A stretch of DNA of 64,000 nucleotides, taken from Bartonella tribocorum CIP 105476. Lineage in GTDB: Bacteria; Pseudomonadota; Alphaproteobacteria; Rhizobiales; Rhizobiaceae. Shown here in pieces: positions 28,672 to 38,592 of this stretch. The notes below the pieces were generated by a model, which worked only from the letters and a program-made list of their open reading frames with translations, was not told the DNA's origin and did not search any database. The translations under genes and the position numbers were made by a program. Position 1 is the stretch's first letter, and each line of letters begins with the position of its first letter. The stretch lies in NCBI RefSeq assembly GCF_000196435.1, contig NC_010161.1, positions 1,736,001 through 1,800,000 of the forward strand. Reading direction: 5' to 3'.

Positions 28672-31600
28672 ATGTATAAAAAATCTCTGTTACTCTGTAC
28701 AGCGGCTATAGCTGTTACGCTGTTTGGCACCCATTTCAACGCATATGCTGAAAATCTTGAAGTCGCTGATGGGAAAGTAGAAAAAATATCCCAAAAAACT
28801 TATGAGACTATTCATGCAAAACCAGGTGGAAAAATTACTGGTGAAAAGTTAACAATAACCGGAAATAAAGACACGAACAAAGATACCTATGTTGTAAAAG
28901 CTGAAGGCGATAACAGTGAAATTACATTAACTGGTTCGACCATTAAAAGTAATGATAACGATTCTGATATTCACTTAGGTATTAAAGCCAAAGATGGAGC
29001 TAAAATTAAAATGACAGGAGGACGCATTACAGCTATTGAAAGCGGTGCTTCTTTTGAAAATAGTCGTAGTGAAAACGAGCTAACAACTGTAATTATAAGC
29101 GGTAAAGATGATCACTTTATTGACAAAGGAATAAATGCTACCCACAGCAACCTCACTTTGAAAGACACAACTGTTTCTTTAGCAAACAACGGTATATTTG
29201 CAGAAGATCACTCGGCAATAAAAGTCTCTAGCGGAGTATTTAATGGAAAAACTAATGGAGTATATGCAAAACAAGGTAGCTCCATCACTTTAGATGGAAA
29301 AACAACAGTCACATCATCTGAAGGCAATGGAATTCATACAGAAGATTCAGGAGCCAAAGTCACAATGGTGGAAGGAACTGTGAGTGGGAAACAAAATGCA
29401 TTATTTGCAGAAAAAGGCGGAAAAATCGATGTCTCAAATATCACTCTAACAGCAAATGGTACCGGAACCGGTGCAAAAGCCGATGGTTCTAATAGCACGG
29501 TCGAATTACATAAAAATACCACGATTAAAGATGCTTTTATTGGTCTTCAAGCAAACGGCGGTACCATCAAGATGACCGATGGCTCTATTACAGCGTCTAT
29601 AATTGGTGCTGTTTTCTCTGACAGTAAGAGTAATGAAAATGAAAACAAACTGGAAAATGTAACGATATCAAGTGGCCAAAGTGGACGCTTTATTGACAAG
29701 GGAATAAATGCCGAAAAAAGCACTGTGACTTTAAATAAGGTAACCGTCACAAATGCAAACACAGGTATATTTGCAAATGACGACTCCACAATAACAGTAT
29801 CCGAAGGGTCATTCGATGGAAAAACTAATGGAGTATATGCGAAACAAGGTAGCTCCATCACTTTAGACGAAAAAACAACAGTCACATCATCTGAAGGCAA
29901 TGGAATTCATGCAGAAGGTTCAGAAGCCAAAATCACAAAGACGGGAGGAACTGTCAGTGGGAAACAAAATGCATTATTTGCAGAAAAAGGCGGAAAAATC
30001 GATGTCACAGATGTTGCTTTAACAACAACAGATGGCAAAGGAACTGGTGCTAAAGCAGATGGCACTGACAGCGTGATTACATTAAAAGGCAAAACAACCA
30101 TTGAAAAAGTTGCAAATGGGCTTGAGATAGAAAATGGTGCTACAATCAAGATGACCGATGGCTCTATTACAGCCTCTCAAATTGGTGCTGTTTTCAATGC
30201 TAGTAAGAGTAACGAAAACAAGCTGGAAAATGTGACGATATCAAGTGGAAAAGGTAATCCCTTGATGGATAAGGGAATAAATGCCGAAAAAAGCACTGTG
30301 ACTTTAAATAAGGTAACCGTCACAAACGCAAACACAGGTATATTTGCAAATGACGACTCCACAATAACAGTATCCGAAGGGTCATTTGATGGAAAAACTA
30401 ATGGTGTATATGCGAAACAAGGTAGCTCCATCATTTTAGACGAAAAAACAACAGTCACATCATCTGAAGGCAATGGAATTCATGCAGAAGGCTCAGAAGC
30501 CAAAATCACAAAGACGGGAGGAACTATCAGTGGGAAACAAAATGCATTATTTGCAGAAAAAGGCGGAAAAATCGCTGCCACAGATGTTACGCTGACAACA
30601 GATGGTAGAGGAACTGGTGCATTTGCACATGGTGAGAAGAGCACAATTGAATTGCATGGCAATACAACGATTAACAATACTTTTAACGGTCTTGGAGCAA
30701 GCGTTGGAGGCAAAATCACCAGCGAAAATTTAACGATCACCGGTGGAAAAGCTATCAATCTCGAAACCCCCGAAGTACAGTCAGCTGTATGGGTAGGAGA
30801 ATCCGGTGAAATTAATTTAACAGGTACAACAACCATTCGCCATTTTGATGAAGGTCTTTATGCAGACAGTGGAGGTAAAATTGTCAGTGGTGATTTAACA
30901 ATAATCGGTGGCGAATCCAAAAAAGCAACCATTGGTGTAAGCACTTGGGAATCTGAAAGCAAAATTGAATTAAATGGTAACACAACTATTCAAAATACTG
31001 ATATTGGTCTTGGGGCAATTGAAGATGCTACAATTAAAATGAAGAATGGCACTAAAAATGAGATAAAAGCAAAAAAAAATGTCTTAGCCGTAGTAAATGG
31101 CGGTCATATGGATCTCACAAATCTTTCTGCAACAGCAGAAATTGGCGGCTTACAGTTTGCAAATTCTACTGATAATGACCCACATGAACATAATGATCCA
31201 CAAAAATACCGTAGCAATGAAATCAATTTAAACCATGCAATTTTTAACATTGACAATGGTAGAGGAATCCTCATTGGAGCTATTGTTGAAAAAAGCATTG
31301 AAAATAGTCCTGCTTTATCAATCGGTACACTCAATCTTAAAGATTCAGAAATCCATGCCGATATCTTATTAGATGATGGTATTTTTTGGAACAAAATTTC
31401 TTGGCAAGATAAAAATATGTGGGATGGGAAAGAAGTTAAGGAGATAGCCAACGGTAGCTTCACCTTAAATGCAGATCATTCTACTTTAGAAGGCAGAGCA
31501 AACATTGCAAAAGAGAGAAATGTAAGCTTCAACCTAACAAACGGTACACAATGGTTCTTAAAAAACAGCACACAAGAAAAAGATACTGATGGTAATCTGC

Positions 31601-33153
31601 TTGATATCGCTCAAAGATCACGCTCTGATATTTCTGTTCTGAGTCTCGAAAACAGCTCTGTCGTTTTTAAAGAGCCAACAGAAGATCATTATCACACATT
31701 GCATATAGGTTCGGGAAAACCAGACACCCAAGAAGTCTATAATGCAACAGGCGATGCAAAGATTTACTTCAACGCTGAATGGAGTGATGGTGTTGCAATA
31801 GCCGATCAAAAAACTGATAGACTTTTGATCAATGGGAACGTGGCAGGAACTACAGCAGTTTATGTTACAGGGCGCTTAGAAGACAATAATGTTAAACAAA
31901 ATATCTCTACTGCCTCTAATATACGTGGTCTTTCACTCATCCAAGTTTCAGGAAAAGCAACCGAAGACTCTTTTAAACTGGTAAATGGCTATACCACAAG
32001 AGATGGTTTACCTGATAAATATACACTACGTGCCTATGGACCAGAGTCAAGCCATGGACAAGCCAATATTGAACAAAACCTCTTTGATGAAAAGAACGAA
32101 AATTTCTGGGATTTCCGTTTGCAACCAGAACTTCTTGGAACTGATTCCGGTTCTGGTTCTGGAACTGGCTCTGGTTCTAGTCCAAGTGTGATCGCCCCTG
32201 TCCCACAAACAGCAAGCTATTTGGTTATGCCAAATGCTCTCTTTCACGCTGGTTTAACCGATATAGCTAAACAAAATGCACTTTTAGCCACTATGAGAAC
32301 ATCTGTCTTGGGAAAAGAAGAAGAAAAACAAACAGGTTTCTTCCTATACACTTACGGTAACACAGCAACCTTATCTTCTGAGCGTGGGCCTCTCAAATAC
32401 GGTTATGGCGCTGATATCCGTTATGCGGCTCTACAAGCCGGTGTTACATTGGCAGCAATTGAAGGACAAAACACCTCAACACATCTGGGTTTCGTAGGCA
32501 CCTATGGACAACTGTCTTTCACCCCGAAAAATATCGCAGATGCTGGAAAGAGCACGTTGGATAAATGGGCACTGACAGCTTACGGTAGCATACAACATAG
32601 CAGCGGTTTCTATATTGATACACTCTTGTCCTATGGTATCCTAAAAGGACATATCGCTAACGCTCTTATTGGAAAAACTGCAAAGTTGAATAATGCCAAA
32701 ATGTTCAGTATCTCCACCACCGTTGGCAAAGAATTTGCAACCGGAGTAGAAGGCTTAACCTTCGAGCCACAAGCACAAGTTGCTTATCAACACTTGATGT
32801 TTAACACCATTGAAGATGCTGATAACTTTACCATTGATATGAAAAATCCTTCTCAATGGTTGATCCGTGTTGGCGGACGTTTGACAAAAACCATTTCTAC
32901 TGAAAACAATCGTCCTATGTCTTTCTATGGAAAAGTAAACTTGATCAAAACCTTTGGTGATGATGGTAGCATTCATATTGGAAGAGACTTTGAGCTAGAT
33001 CCTATGGGACCTGCAATTGAAGGCGGCGTTGGCATCAATGCACAACTGTCTCACAATTTCTCCCTTCACGGTGATGTGAGTTATCAACAAAAACTGCAAA
33101 AAACAGGTATAAGTGGTGCAAGCTTTTCAGGCGGCATACGCTATCAGTTTTAA
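28672..33153 (+). CDS. Autotransporter 1: large beta-helix passenger with 191-residue tandem repeats
   Basis: A 1493-residue type V secreted surface protein. The signal peptide (1-26) ends HFNAYA. Residues about 110-690 contain three tandem units of 191 residues built of short beta-helix rungs (TNGVYAKQGSSITLD, GNGIHAEGSEAKITK, KQNALFAEKGGKI). A pertactin-like autochaperone region follows near 1020-1130 (VYNATGDAKIYFNAEWSDG). Then come NFWDFRLQ, a Gly/Ser linker (about 1160-1172) and the 12-strand barrel from about 1180 to the terminal Phe of GGIRYQF. It resembles Bartonella autotransporters of the Iba/BafA type, some of which bind or stimulate host cells; this gene's role is unproven. A terminator follows. 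Confidence 0.93.
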   Translation: MYKKSLLLCTAAIAVTLFGTHFNAYAENLEVADGKVEKISQKTYETIHAKPGGKITGEKLTITGNKDTNKDTYVVKAEGDNSEITLTGSTIKSNDNDSDIHLGIKAKDGAKIKMTGGRITAIESGASFENSRSENELTTVIISGKDDHFIDKGINATHSNLTLKDTTVSLANNGIFAEDHSAIKVSSGVFNGKTNGVYAKQGSSITLDGKTTVTSSEGNGIHTEDSGAKVTMVEGTVSGKQNALFAEKGGKIDVSNITLTANGTGTGAKADGSNSTVELHKNTTIKDAFIGLQANGGTIKMTDGSITASIIGAVFSDSKSNENENKLENVTISSGQSGRFIDKGINAEKSTVTLNKVTVTNANTGIFANDDSTITVSEGSFDGKTNGVYAKQGSSITLDEKTTVTSSEGNGIHAEGSEAKITKTGGTVSGKQNALFAEKGGKIDVTDVALTTTDGKGTGAKADGTDSVITLKGKTTIEKVANGLEIENGATIKMTDGSITASQIGAVFNASKSNENKLENVTISSGKGNPLMDKGINAEKSTVTLNKVTVTNANTGIFANDDSTITVSEGSFDGKTNGVYAKQGSSIILDEKTTVTSSEGNGIHAEGSEAKITKTGGTISGKQNALFAEKGGKIAATDVTLTTDGRGTGAFAHGEKSTIELHGNTTINNTFNGLGASVGGKITSENLTITGGKAINLETPEVQSAVWVGESGEINLTGTTTIRHFDEGLYADSGGKIVSGDLTIIGGESKKATIGVSTWESESKIELNGNTTIQNTDIGLGAIEDATIKMKNGTKNEIKAKKNVLAVVNGGHMDLTNLSATAEIGGLQFANSTDNDPHEHNDPQKYRSNEINLNHAIFNIDNGRGILIGAIVEKSIENSPALSIGTLNLKDSEIHADILLDDGIFWNKISWQDKNMWDGKEVKEIANGSFTLNADHSTLEGRANIAKERNVSFNLTNGTQWFLKNSTQEKDTDGNLLDIAQRSRSDISVLSLENSSVVFKEPTEDHYHTLHIGSGKPDTQEVYNATGDAKIYFNAEWSDGVAIADQKTDRLLINGNVAGTTAVYVTGRLEDNNVKQNISTASNIRGLSLIQVSGKATEDSFKLVNGYTTRDGLPDKYTLRAYGPESSHGQANIEQNLFDEKNENFWDFRLQPELLGTDSGSGSGTGSGSSPSVIAPVPQTASYLVMPNALFHAGLTDIAKQNALLATMRTSVLGKEEEKQTGFFLYTYGNTATLSSERGPLKYGYGADIRYAALQAGVTLAAIEGQNTSTHLGFVGTYGQLSFTPKNIADAGKSTLDKWALTAYGSIQHSSGFYIDTLLSYGILKGHIANALIGKTAKLNNAKMFSISTTVGKEFATGVEGLTFEPQAQVAYQHLMFNTIEDADNFTIDMKNPSQWLIRVGGRLTKTISTENNRPMSFYGKVNLIKTFGDDGSIHIGRDFELDPMGPAIEGGVGINAQLSHNFSLHGDVSYQQKLQKTGISGASFSGGIRYQF
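28990..30715 (+). repeat. Three tandem 573-bp units inside autotransporter 1
   Basis: Equivalent bases (the c of ggaaaaactaatgg) lie at 29252, 29825 and 30398, spacing exactly 573 twice. Units 2 and 3 are nearly identical for more than 300 bases around 29690-30010 and 30260-30590, while unit 1 has diverged. In-frame unit gain or loss by recombination is expected. Confidence 0.88.
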
Positions 33154-33205
33154 ATCAAGGATGTAAAAAACAGGTATATTGTTATTCTGTACACTTCATC
33201 AAACC

Positions 33206-33236
33206 AAAAAGGCAGCACAATACGCTGCCTTTTTTA
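33206..33236 (+). terminator. Terminator of autotransporter 1
   Basis: AAAAAGGCAGC / GCTGCCTTTTTT hairpin about 55 bases after the stop codon. Confidence 0.88.
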
Positions 33237-33239
33237 TTC

Positions 33240-34382
33240 TTGATACTCTTTCATTAAAAGATCACTCGAATAACATTGTTCTTTATTCCTTTAAAGTCAT
33301 GTCCATCAAGATTTATTAATTTACAAGGTTGAATATTTTGTTTGAAACATATCAGATTAAATGCGTTCATCTCTCTCAAACAAAATATCGCAAAGCACTT
33401 CATCTCCAAGTGAAAGAAAAACTCTCAGAAAAAAACACCTAGAGATGACTATGCTCAATCCAGATGTTATTGATAAATCTCGTTTGCTTCATAAAATCCC
33501 CTACCCTTTTTCTCAAGAAAAAATGTCAAGTATTTTTATCGAGAATATGTCAAAAGCCCAAAATAATGAAAGCGGAGACCTTTTAATAAAAGCACAATTT
33601 CTAAAAAAGTGGAATTTTATGAACCAAATCATCATTCACTTCAAAGCTTTCAACATGAGGCTCTTTATGAATTGCGTTTTTCCACTTTAAATAGGATTTT
33701 CTGCCTTTTCACACGAGTCCCGGAGCATATATTCTATTAGCGAATTTATCCATAAAGCTAAGAAAAGTGCATTTTAGACAATAAACAGATAACAATATTT
33801 AAAAAGATAATAATAAAAAGCTCTTTCTTTGCACCCTGCTATGTTTATACCCCCCCATTCTTTCAATCAACGAGCTTATTACACCCTCTATAAGGCTTCA
33901 TTGACACTTTCCTGTATCGTTTTAGGTAAACAATTTTGAGAAAGCTCATACCTCTCATAGCCAAGCTCATCTCACTGAAAGAAAAATAGAACGATGGAAA
34001 AGCCATAAAAATTCGTATCATAGAAATGATTTTTTTAGCGCAATAGAATGCTTACCAATTTAGAGATGATACCATGAAAAAAATATCTATTTATTCTATT
34101 TTCCTTATTTTTTAACAAGAAGCGCTATTTTCATAATAATTTATTAAGCCATAAGAATATACAAGTTTATAAAATAGTAGCATCTTTAAATAATTTTTCT
34201 TATATAATTAATATATTAAAATATACTAAATATAATTATTTATTTTTTAATCACAAATAGAAAATAAGAAATATCGGTAGTTAAAAAATATTCTATTGCA
34301 CACAGTATCTGTAAAAAATTTTACTATTTTAAACCTATAATCTAAAAAACTAAATCTCTTGCAATTTTGAGTACAAAAAAAC
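33240..34382. other. Gene-poor spacer with doubtful open frame
   Basis: A 109-codon frame at 33361-33690 has no ribosome binding site or recognised motif. Neighbouring frames also look coding-like in patches, so it may be a decayed gene. The rest is AT-rich with nothing supported. Confidence 0.35.
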
Positions 34383-34546
34383 ATATCTAACGAAACTTAT
34401 GAGAGACTTCATGCAAAAAATGATAAAAGCTTATCGACGAATATTGAACAATAACAAGAGAAGAGAAATACAAATCGCTGTTCCTAAAACTGTTTCTACG
34501 ACTGTAAAACTGAAGGCGCCAACAGAGAAATCGAATTCCTGGAGAG
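34383..34546 (+). pseudogene. Remnant of a sixth autotransporter passenger
   Basis: Translates in patches to ISNETYERLHAK and, after frameshifts, to KTEGANREIEF. These align with ISQKTYETIHAK and KAEGDNSEITL at residues about 38-85 of autotransporter 1 in the same order and spacing. Stops and shifts are many. The fragment ends where an integrase-leader repeat begins, so an autotransporter gene was destroyed here. Confidence 0.7.
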
Positions 34547-34559
34547 CATAACTATTATA

Positions 34560-34925
34560 AGTATGAGTCAACTTATTAATTTATAAAGAGTATTCAATGT
34601 TTGCATGTTAAATGAGAGTCCCCAATACCGTAAGATTCTCCATGTTGAATCAATTCCCCCTGTCTCTTGCACGTCACAAACGAAGCCTGGCGTATGAAAA
34701 AAATTATACATGCCTTTTTATGAACCATTTCAAGAATCAAGAGCTGTCGCAACATTAGAAACTGGTAAAATATGCAATGGGCTTACTGTTTTATCAAGTG
34801 TCAAGGCCGCCAACTTGCTCCTTCACAAGCATAAAGATGGAGGGCTCAATGGTTTTACCATTATATCATTCATGGGCCGCCGTCGCGAAATGAGTTATAC
34901 TGCCTTAGGAAAATGAGCTTTAGCG
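34560..34925 (+). repeat. Decayed integrase-leader repeat, copy D
   Basis: Landmarks are caacttattaatttataaag, taccgtaagattctccatgt, agctgtcgcaacattagaaa, caagcataaagatggagggc and gggccgccgtcgcgaaatga. The peptide LLLHKHKDGG and GRRREM of the integrase arm-binding domain survive in one frame. Confidence 0.75.
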
Positions 34926-35245
34926 CCTTATCTCTTTGAGAAAACCCCGTCCCCTTATCTCTTCTTCTTATAGCAGATCTTCTCCTATAACAGAGAAGAT
35001 TGACTGAAATTTTTCTGAGTGCCTAAAACAATTCATCTCAACGCTATAAAGCTTTTATAACGATTATCCTGAAGTGACAATTTTTAAATAGCCTGCTTTT
35101 TTTAATAGCGTGCTTCATCGTGGTTTTAGCAAAAACTTACCAAGTTAGATCTTATGAAATCCATTGTTTCATTGCTTTTTATGATCATAAAAAAAGCTTT
35201 TCTGAAGCAAAACTTCAAATTATAGAGAACACCACAATATAATTT
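34926..35245. other. Spacer, no gene seen
   Basis: About 320 bases between repeat D and the duplicated 5' cassette of autotransporter 2. No supported feature. Confidence 0.35.
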
Positions 35246-35461
35246 GTTTTGTTATTTACAATAAATACATAATGATATAAAAGACGATCGGGTACTTGCG
35301 CCATCAGGGGAATGAAGTAAGCATCAAAGCATACCAAATACTAAAGGCATATCTATGTGTAAGAAATATATTTATAAAAAAAATTTTTTGTTATGTACAA
35401 TTGCTGGAACTTTCATTTTTTCTTATTTTGCTCCAACTTATGCAAATACACAACCTCCTGA
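35246..35461 (+). repeat. 216-bp 5' cassette, copy 1 (autotransporter 2)
   Basis: Identical base for base to 38377-38592, offset 3131. It spans the upstream regulatory region (109 bases before the ATG) and the first 35 codons including the whole signal peptide. Identity stops within the codon after QPPE, while the genes beyond differ substantially. Confidence 0.92.
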
Positions 35462-37832
35462 GATTATTGATGAGTTTAAACTTGAGAAAGGAGAGGAAAA
35501 GACTCTTAATAATGTTTTCATTCGCAATGGATTGAGCGCAGTGTACGCCTCTGAAAAAGCAATTGCCACAATTACGAACTCGACAATACATTCAGCTTCA
35601 TTTGCATTTGCTGTATCAAAAGGTGGACGTGTTAATGCTAAAGGCATGAAAGTCAATGCCTTGTATACTGGTCTATCAATTTCAAACGGTATCATTAATA
35701 TTGAGGATTCAGTCATAGAAACCAAAAGACAGTCTGGTATTATTTTTCATACTATTTTAGATGCTTTTCTGAAAGAGGGTGAAGAAGTTGTCAATAAGGC
35801 CATTCTTACCAATACAAAACTCCTTGTGAGAGATGGTGTTGGTATTTGGGGGCCATCATCTTCAAAGTCTGTTGCCGAAGTTCAACTTAGAAATTCAGAA
35901 ATTCGTTCTGATGTATTATTAAAAAATAGTGTAAAAAAGAAAACAGATTCAGATCCTCACCCCGTTAGTTTTGTATTGACTGCCGATAATTCAATTATGG
36001 AAGGAAGAGCAAGAACCTTAGAAGTAAATACAACTATTTTTAATTTAAACAACAATAGCAAATGGTATTTAAATGTAAGTCAATACGACGTAAATAATGA
36101 TTTTAGTACATTGAATTTTGCACTCCATGACATTAAGCAACGAGCACTGTCTACCGTTTCAGTACTGAATCTTCGTAATAGCTCTATAGTGTTTAATGCG
36201 CCACATACACTGGCAAGGGGTCAATATCAAACTTTGAGTGTAGGACGAACCATTGAGGTTCCTAATTCACAAGCAAACAGGGACTCCACTAGAGAAACCG
36301 TTTACAATGCAACAGGCAATGCAAGGATTTATTTTAATACAGAATGGAGTGATGGCTTAGAAAAAGGACAACAAAAAACAGATCGCCTTCTTGTCCACGG
36401 AGATGTATCAGGTACCACAACAATTAATTTCAATGGTCTTTCAAAAGGTGAGCCATCAGAAGCAGACGCTTCTATTCCCGCGAATATGCGTGGTCTGTCA
36501 CTCATTCAAGTATCTGGAAAAGCAGATAAAAATTCCTTCAAACTAGCAAATGGCTACGTCACAATGGGTGCTTTGCCTTATAAATATGTCTTAAATGCCT
36601 ATGGACCAACATCGAGTCTTGGGAAAGCAGAGCGTGCGCAAAGCCATTTAGGAGAAGTATCTCAACAATCAAAAGAAAAGGATTCAAAAACCGATACACC
36701 CCCCGTTGTATTAGGAGGAATGGTTTTAGGAATTGAGAATAATATAAAAAGTGAATCAACATCAAGTTCTGAGCAAGCAGAAAGCATACAAAGCCATTTG
36801 AGAGAAAATCAGAATTTCTGGGATTTCCGCTTGCAAAGTGCAACGCTCGATGATGAAGGAAGGATCAGAGCTCTTGTTCCTCAAGTGGCAAGCTATTTAG
36901 TCATGCCTACCGCTCTATTCTCAGCTGGATTGGCTGATGTAAACAATCAAAACACTTTACTGAACACGATGCAAGAAACAAGCTTTGAGACAAAAAATCA
37001 TAAAAACAAAGGAATCCTTTTCTCGGCTTATGGCAATAAGATGACATTATCCTCTCACCGTACGCCATTACAATATGGCTATGGTGCCGATATTCACTAT
37101 GCTGCTTTACAAGCAGGCATTACATTAGCAGCTCTAGAAGATCAAAACATGACCACCAATTTTGGTCTTTTAGGGACATATGGGAAATTAGCTTTCACTC
37201 CAAAAGGTATGGAAGGTGCTGACAAGAGTACACTCGATAAATGGTCACTGACTGCATATAGTGGCCTGCGTCATAATAATGGGACATATGTCCATGCACT
37301 CTTCTCCTATGGAATGCTCAAGGGGAATATCACCACAGCTCTCATAGGAAAGACTGCAGAATTGACAAGCGCTGATACATTCAGTGCATCGGCAACCATT
37401 GGACAAAAGTTCGAAACCAGCACGAAAGGATTGGTCTTTGAACCACAAGCACAAGTTATTTATCAACGTCTTATGATTGACACGTTCTCAGATGTTGATG
37501 GTTTTGATGTGAATATGGGCAATCCTCATCAATGGTTGGTGCGTATTGGTGGACGCTTAATGCAAACAACAGTTCCGACTGAAAACAGCAGTATTTTTTC
37601 TTTCTATGGTAAATTGAATATTGTTAAAGCTTTTTCTAATAATGCCACCATACAGATTGGTGAATCGTTCCATCTTGATGCTATGGGAGCTTCCCTTGAA
37701 GGTGGGCTTGGTGTGAATGCACAATTATCACAAAATATCGCCCTTCATGCTGATGTTCATTATCAACAGAAACTTCAAAAAACGGGTATATCTGGAACAA
37801 GCTTTTCAGGCGGAATACGTTATCAGTTTTAA
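35355..37832 (+). CDS. Autotransporter 2
   Basis: An 825-residue outer-membrane autotransporter. The signal peptide ends TYA at residue 30. A short beta-helix passenger (about 30-270) with rungs such as ITNSTIHSASFAFAVSKGG leads to the pertactin-like segment VYNATGNARIYFNTEWSDG (about 315-340). A spacer of about 50 residues, rich in Ser and Gln (SSSEQAESIQSHLRE), precedes NFWDFRLQ. The barrel runs from about 506 to the final Phe of GGIRYQF. Its upstream region and signal peptide are identical to those of autotransporter 3, so both should respond to the same signals. A terminator lies at 37872. Confidence 0.93.
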   Translation: MCKKYIYKKNFLLCTIAGTFIFSYFAPTYANTQPPEIIDEFKLEKGEEKTLNNVFIRNGLSAVYASEKAIATITNSTIHSASFAFAVSKGGRVNAKGMKVNALYTGLSISNGIINIEDSVIETKRQSGIIFHTILDAFLKEGEEVVNKAILTNTKLLVRDGVGIWGPSSSKSVAEVQLRNSEIRSDVLLKNSVKKKTDSDPHPVSFVLTADNSIMEGRARTLEVNTTIFNLNNNSKWYLNVSQYDVNNDFSTLNFALHDIKQRALSTVSVLNLRNSSIVFNAPHTLARGQYQTLSVGRTIEVPNSQANRDSTRETVYNATGNARIYFNTEWSDGLEKGQQKTDRLLVHGDVSGTTTINFNGLSKGEPSEADASIPANMRGLSLIQVSGKADKNSFKLANGYVTMGALPYKYVLNAYGPTSSLGKAERAQSHLGEVSQQSKEKDSKTDTPPVVLGGMVLGIENNIKSESTSSSEQAESIQSHLRENQNFWDFRLQSATLDDEGRIRALVPQVASYLVMPTALFSAGLADVNNQNTLLNTMQETSFETKNHKNKGILFSAYGNKMTLSSHRTPLQYGYGADIHYAALQAGITLAALEDQNMTTNFGLLGTYGKLAFTPKGMEGADKSTLDKWSLTAYSGLRHNNGTYVHALFSYGMLKGNITTALIGKTAELTSADTFSASATIGQKFETSTKGLVFEPQAQVIYQRLMIDTFSDVDGFDVNMGNPHQWLVRIGGRLMQTTVPTENSSIFSFYGKLNIVKAFSNNATIQIGESFHLDAMGASLEGGLGVNAQLSQNIALHADVHYQQKLQKTGISGTSFSGGIRYQF

Positions 37833-37871
37833 GAAAAAGAAAAAAACAACTTATAATCTATTTATTTTAAC

Positions 37872-37903
37872 AAAAAGCAGTACGAATGTACTGCTTTTTT
37901 TTT
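37872..37903 (+). terminator. Terminator of autotransporter 2
   Basis: AAAAAGCAGTAC / GTACTGCTTTTTTTTT hairpin, 40 bases after the stop codon. Confidence 0.88.
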
Positions 37904-38354
37904 GCAATCTTTCGGCAAAAGCCATCAATAATGGTCCTTTCTATCCCCCCTTCTTGAAAGGATTAATTTCATCCAAACCAAATGCCACAAAACCCTTTAT
38001 CTCTTAACGATTGTTGAGTTTTCAAAAGAGCAGCCTTTTTGAGGTATAAAAATCGCATGGATTCAATAAAAAATACAAAATATTTTGGCTTTTTTACATC
38101 AAAAAATTCATCGTGAATAATTCTATATGCAAGAAAACCAACTAAGCTTTCTGCAAACGCATGACAAATTTTCTCCAAAAACTTTGTAGAGTTTTTATGA
38201 TAACAGCTCTTAAGCAATAAGCATCCTTGCAAAATGTTTTGATTGTTAGCGCTTAAAACAAAAATACTTATCAAGCTAGATTTTTTGAAATTCATCATCG
38301 CTGGATTGCATTTTCTATTTCAGAATCTCTTCCAAGACCAATTTTTTAAAAGAT
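37904..38354. other. Spacer between autotransporters 2 and 3
   Basis: 450 bases. A 109-codon frame on the minus strand (37969-38298) has no ribosome binding site I can see and no recognisable motif. It is left unannotated as a gene. Confidence 0.35.
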
Positions 38355-38388
38355 AAATAACAAAACACAATATTTCGTTTTGTTATTT
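38355..38388 (+). promoter_or_regulatory. 12-bp inverted repeat before autotransporter 3
   Basis: AAATAACAAAAC (38355-38366) and GTTTTGTTATTT (38377-38388), perfect arms with 10-base loop. The right arm belongs to the duplicated cassette and the left arm does not, so autotransporter 2 lacks the structure. Confidence 0.5.
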
Positions 38389-38592
38389 ACAATAAATACA
38401 TAATGATATAAAAGACGATCGGGTACTTGCGCCATCAGGGGAATGAAGTAAGCATCAAAGCATACCAAATACTAAAGGCATATCTATGTGTAAGAAATAT
38501 ATTTATAAAAAAAATTTTTTGTTATGTACAATTGCTGGAACTTTCATTTTTTCTTATTTTGCTCCAACTTATGCAAATACACAACCTCCTGA
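38377..38592 (+). repeat. 216-bp 5' cassette, copy 2 (autotransporter 3)
   Basis: Second copy of the block at 35246-35461, with no mismatch. The conserved core gttttgttatttacaataaa followed by tacataatg also recurs, altered, 5' of autotransporter 5 (tcgttttgtcgcttacaaaa then gagacataatg). Confidence 0.92.

Noticed and set aside
29334..30836. Series of minus-strand frames of 80-118 codons in autotransporter 1
   Set aside because: They recur with the 573-bp unit and are the antisense of repeated beta-helix coding sequence; they have no starts with ribosome binding sites.
33361..33690. 109-codon plus-strand frame
   Set aside because: No ribosome binding site, no known motif, and neighbouring frames look equally coding-like, as in decayed DNA.
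37969..38298. 109-codon minus-strand frame between autotransporters 2 and 3
   Set aside because: No recognisable motif or ribosome binding site; kept only as a note in the spacer.
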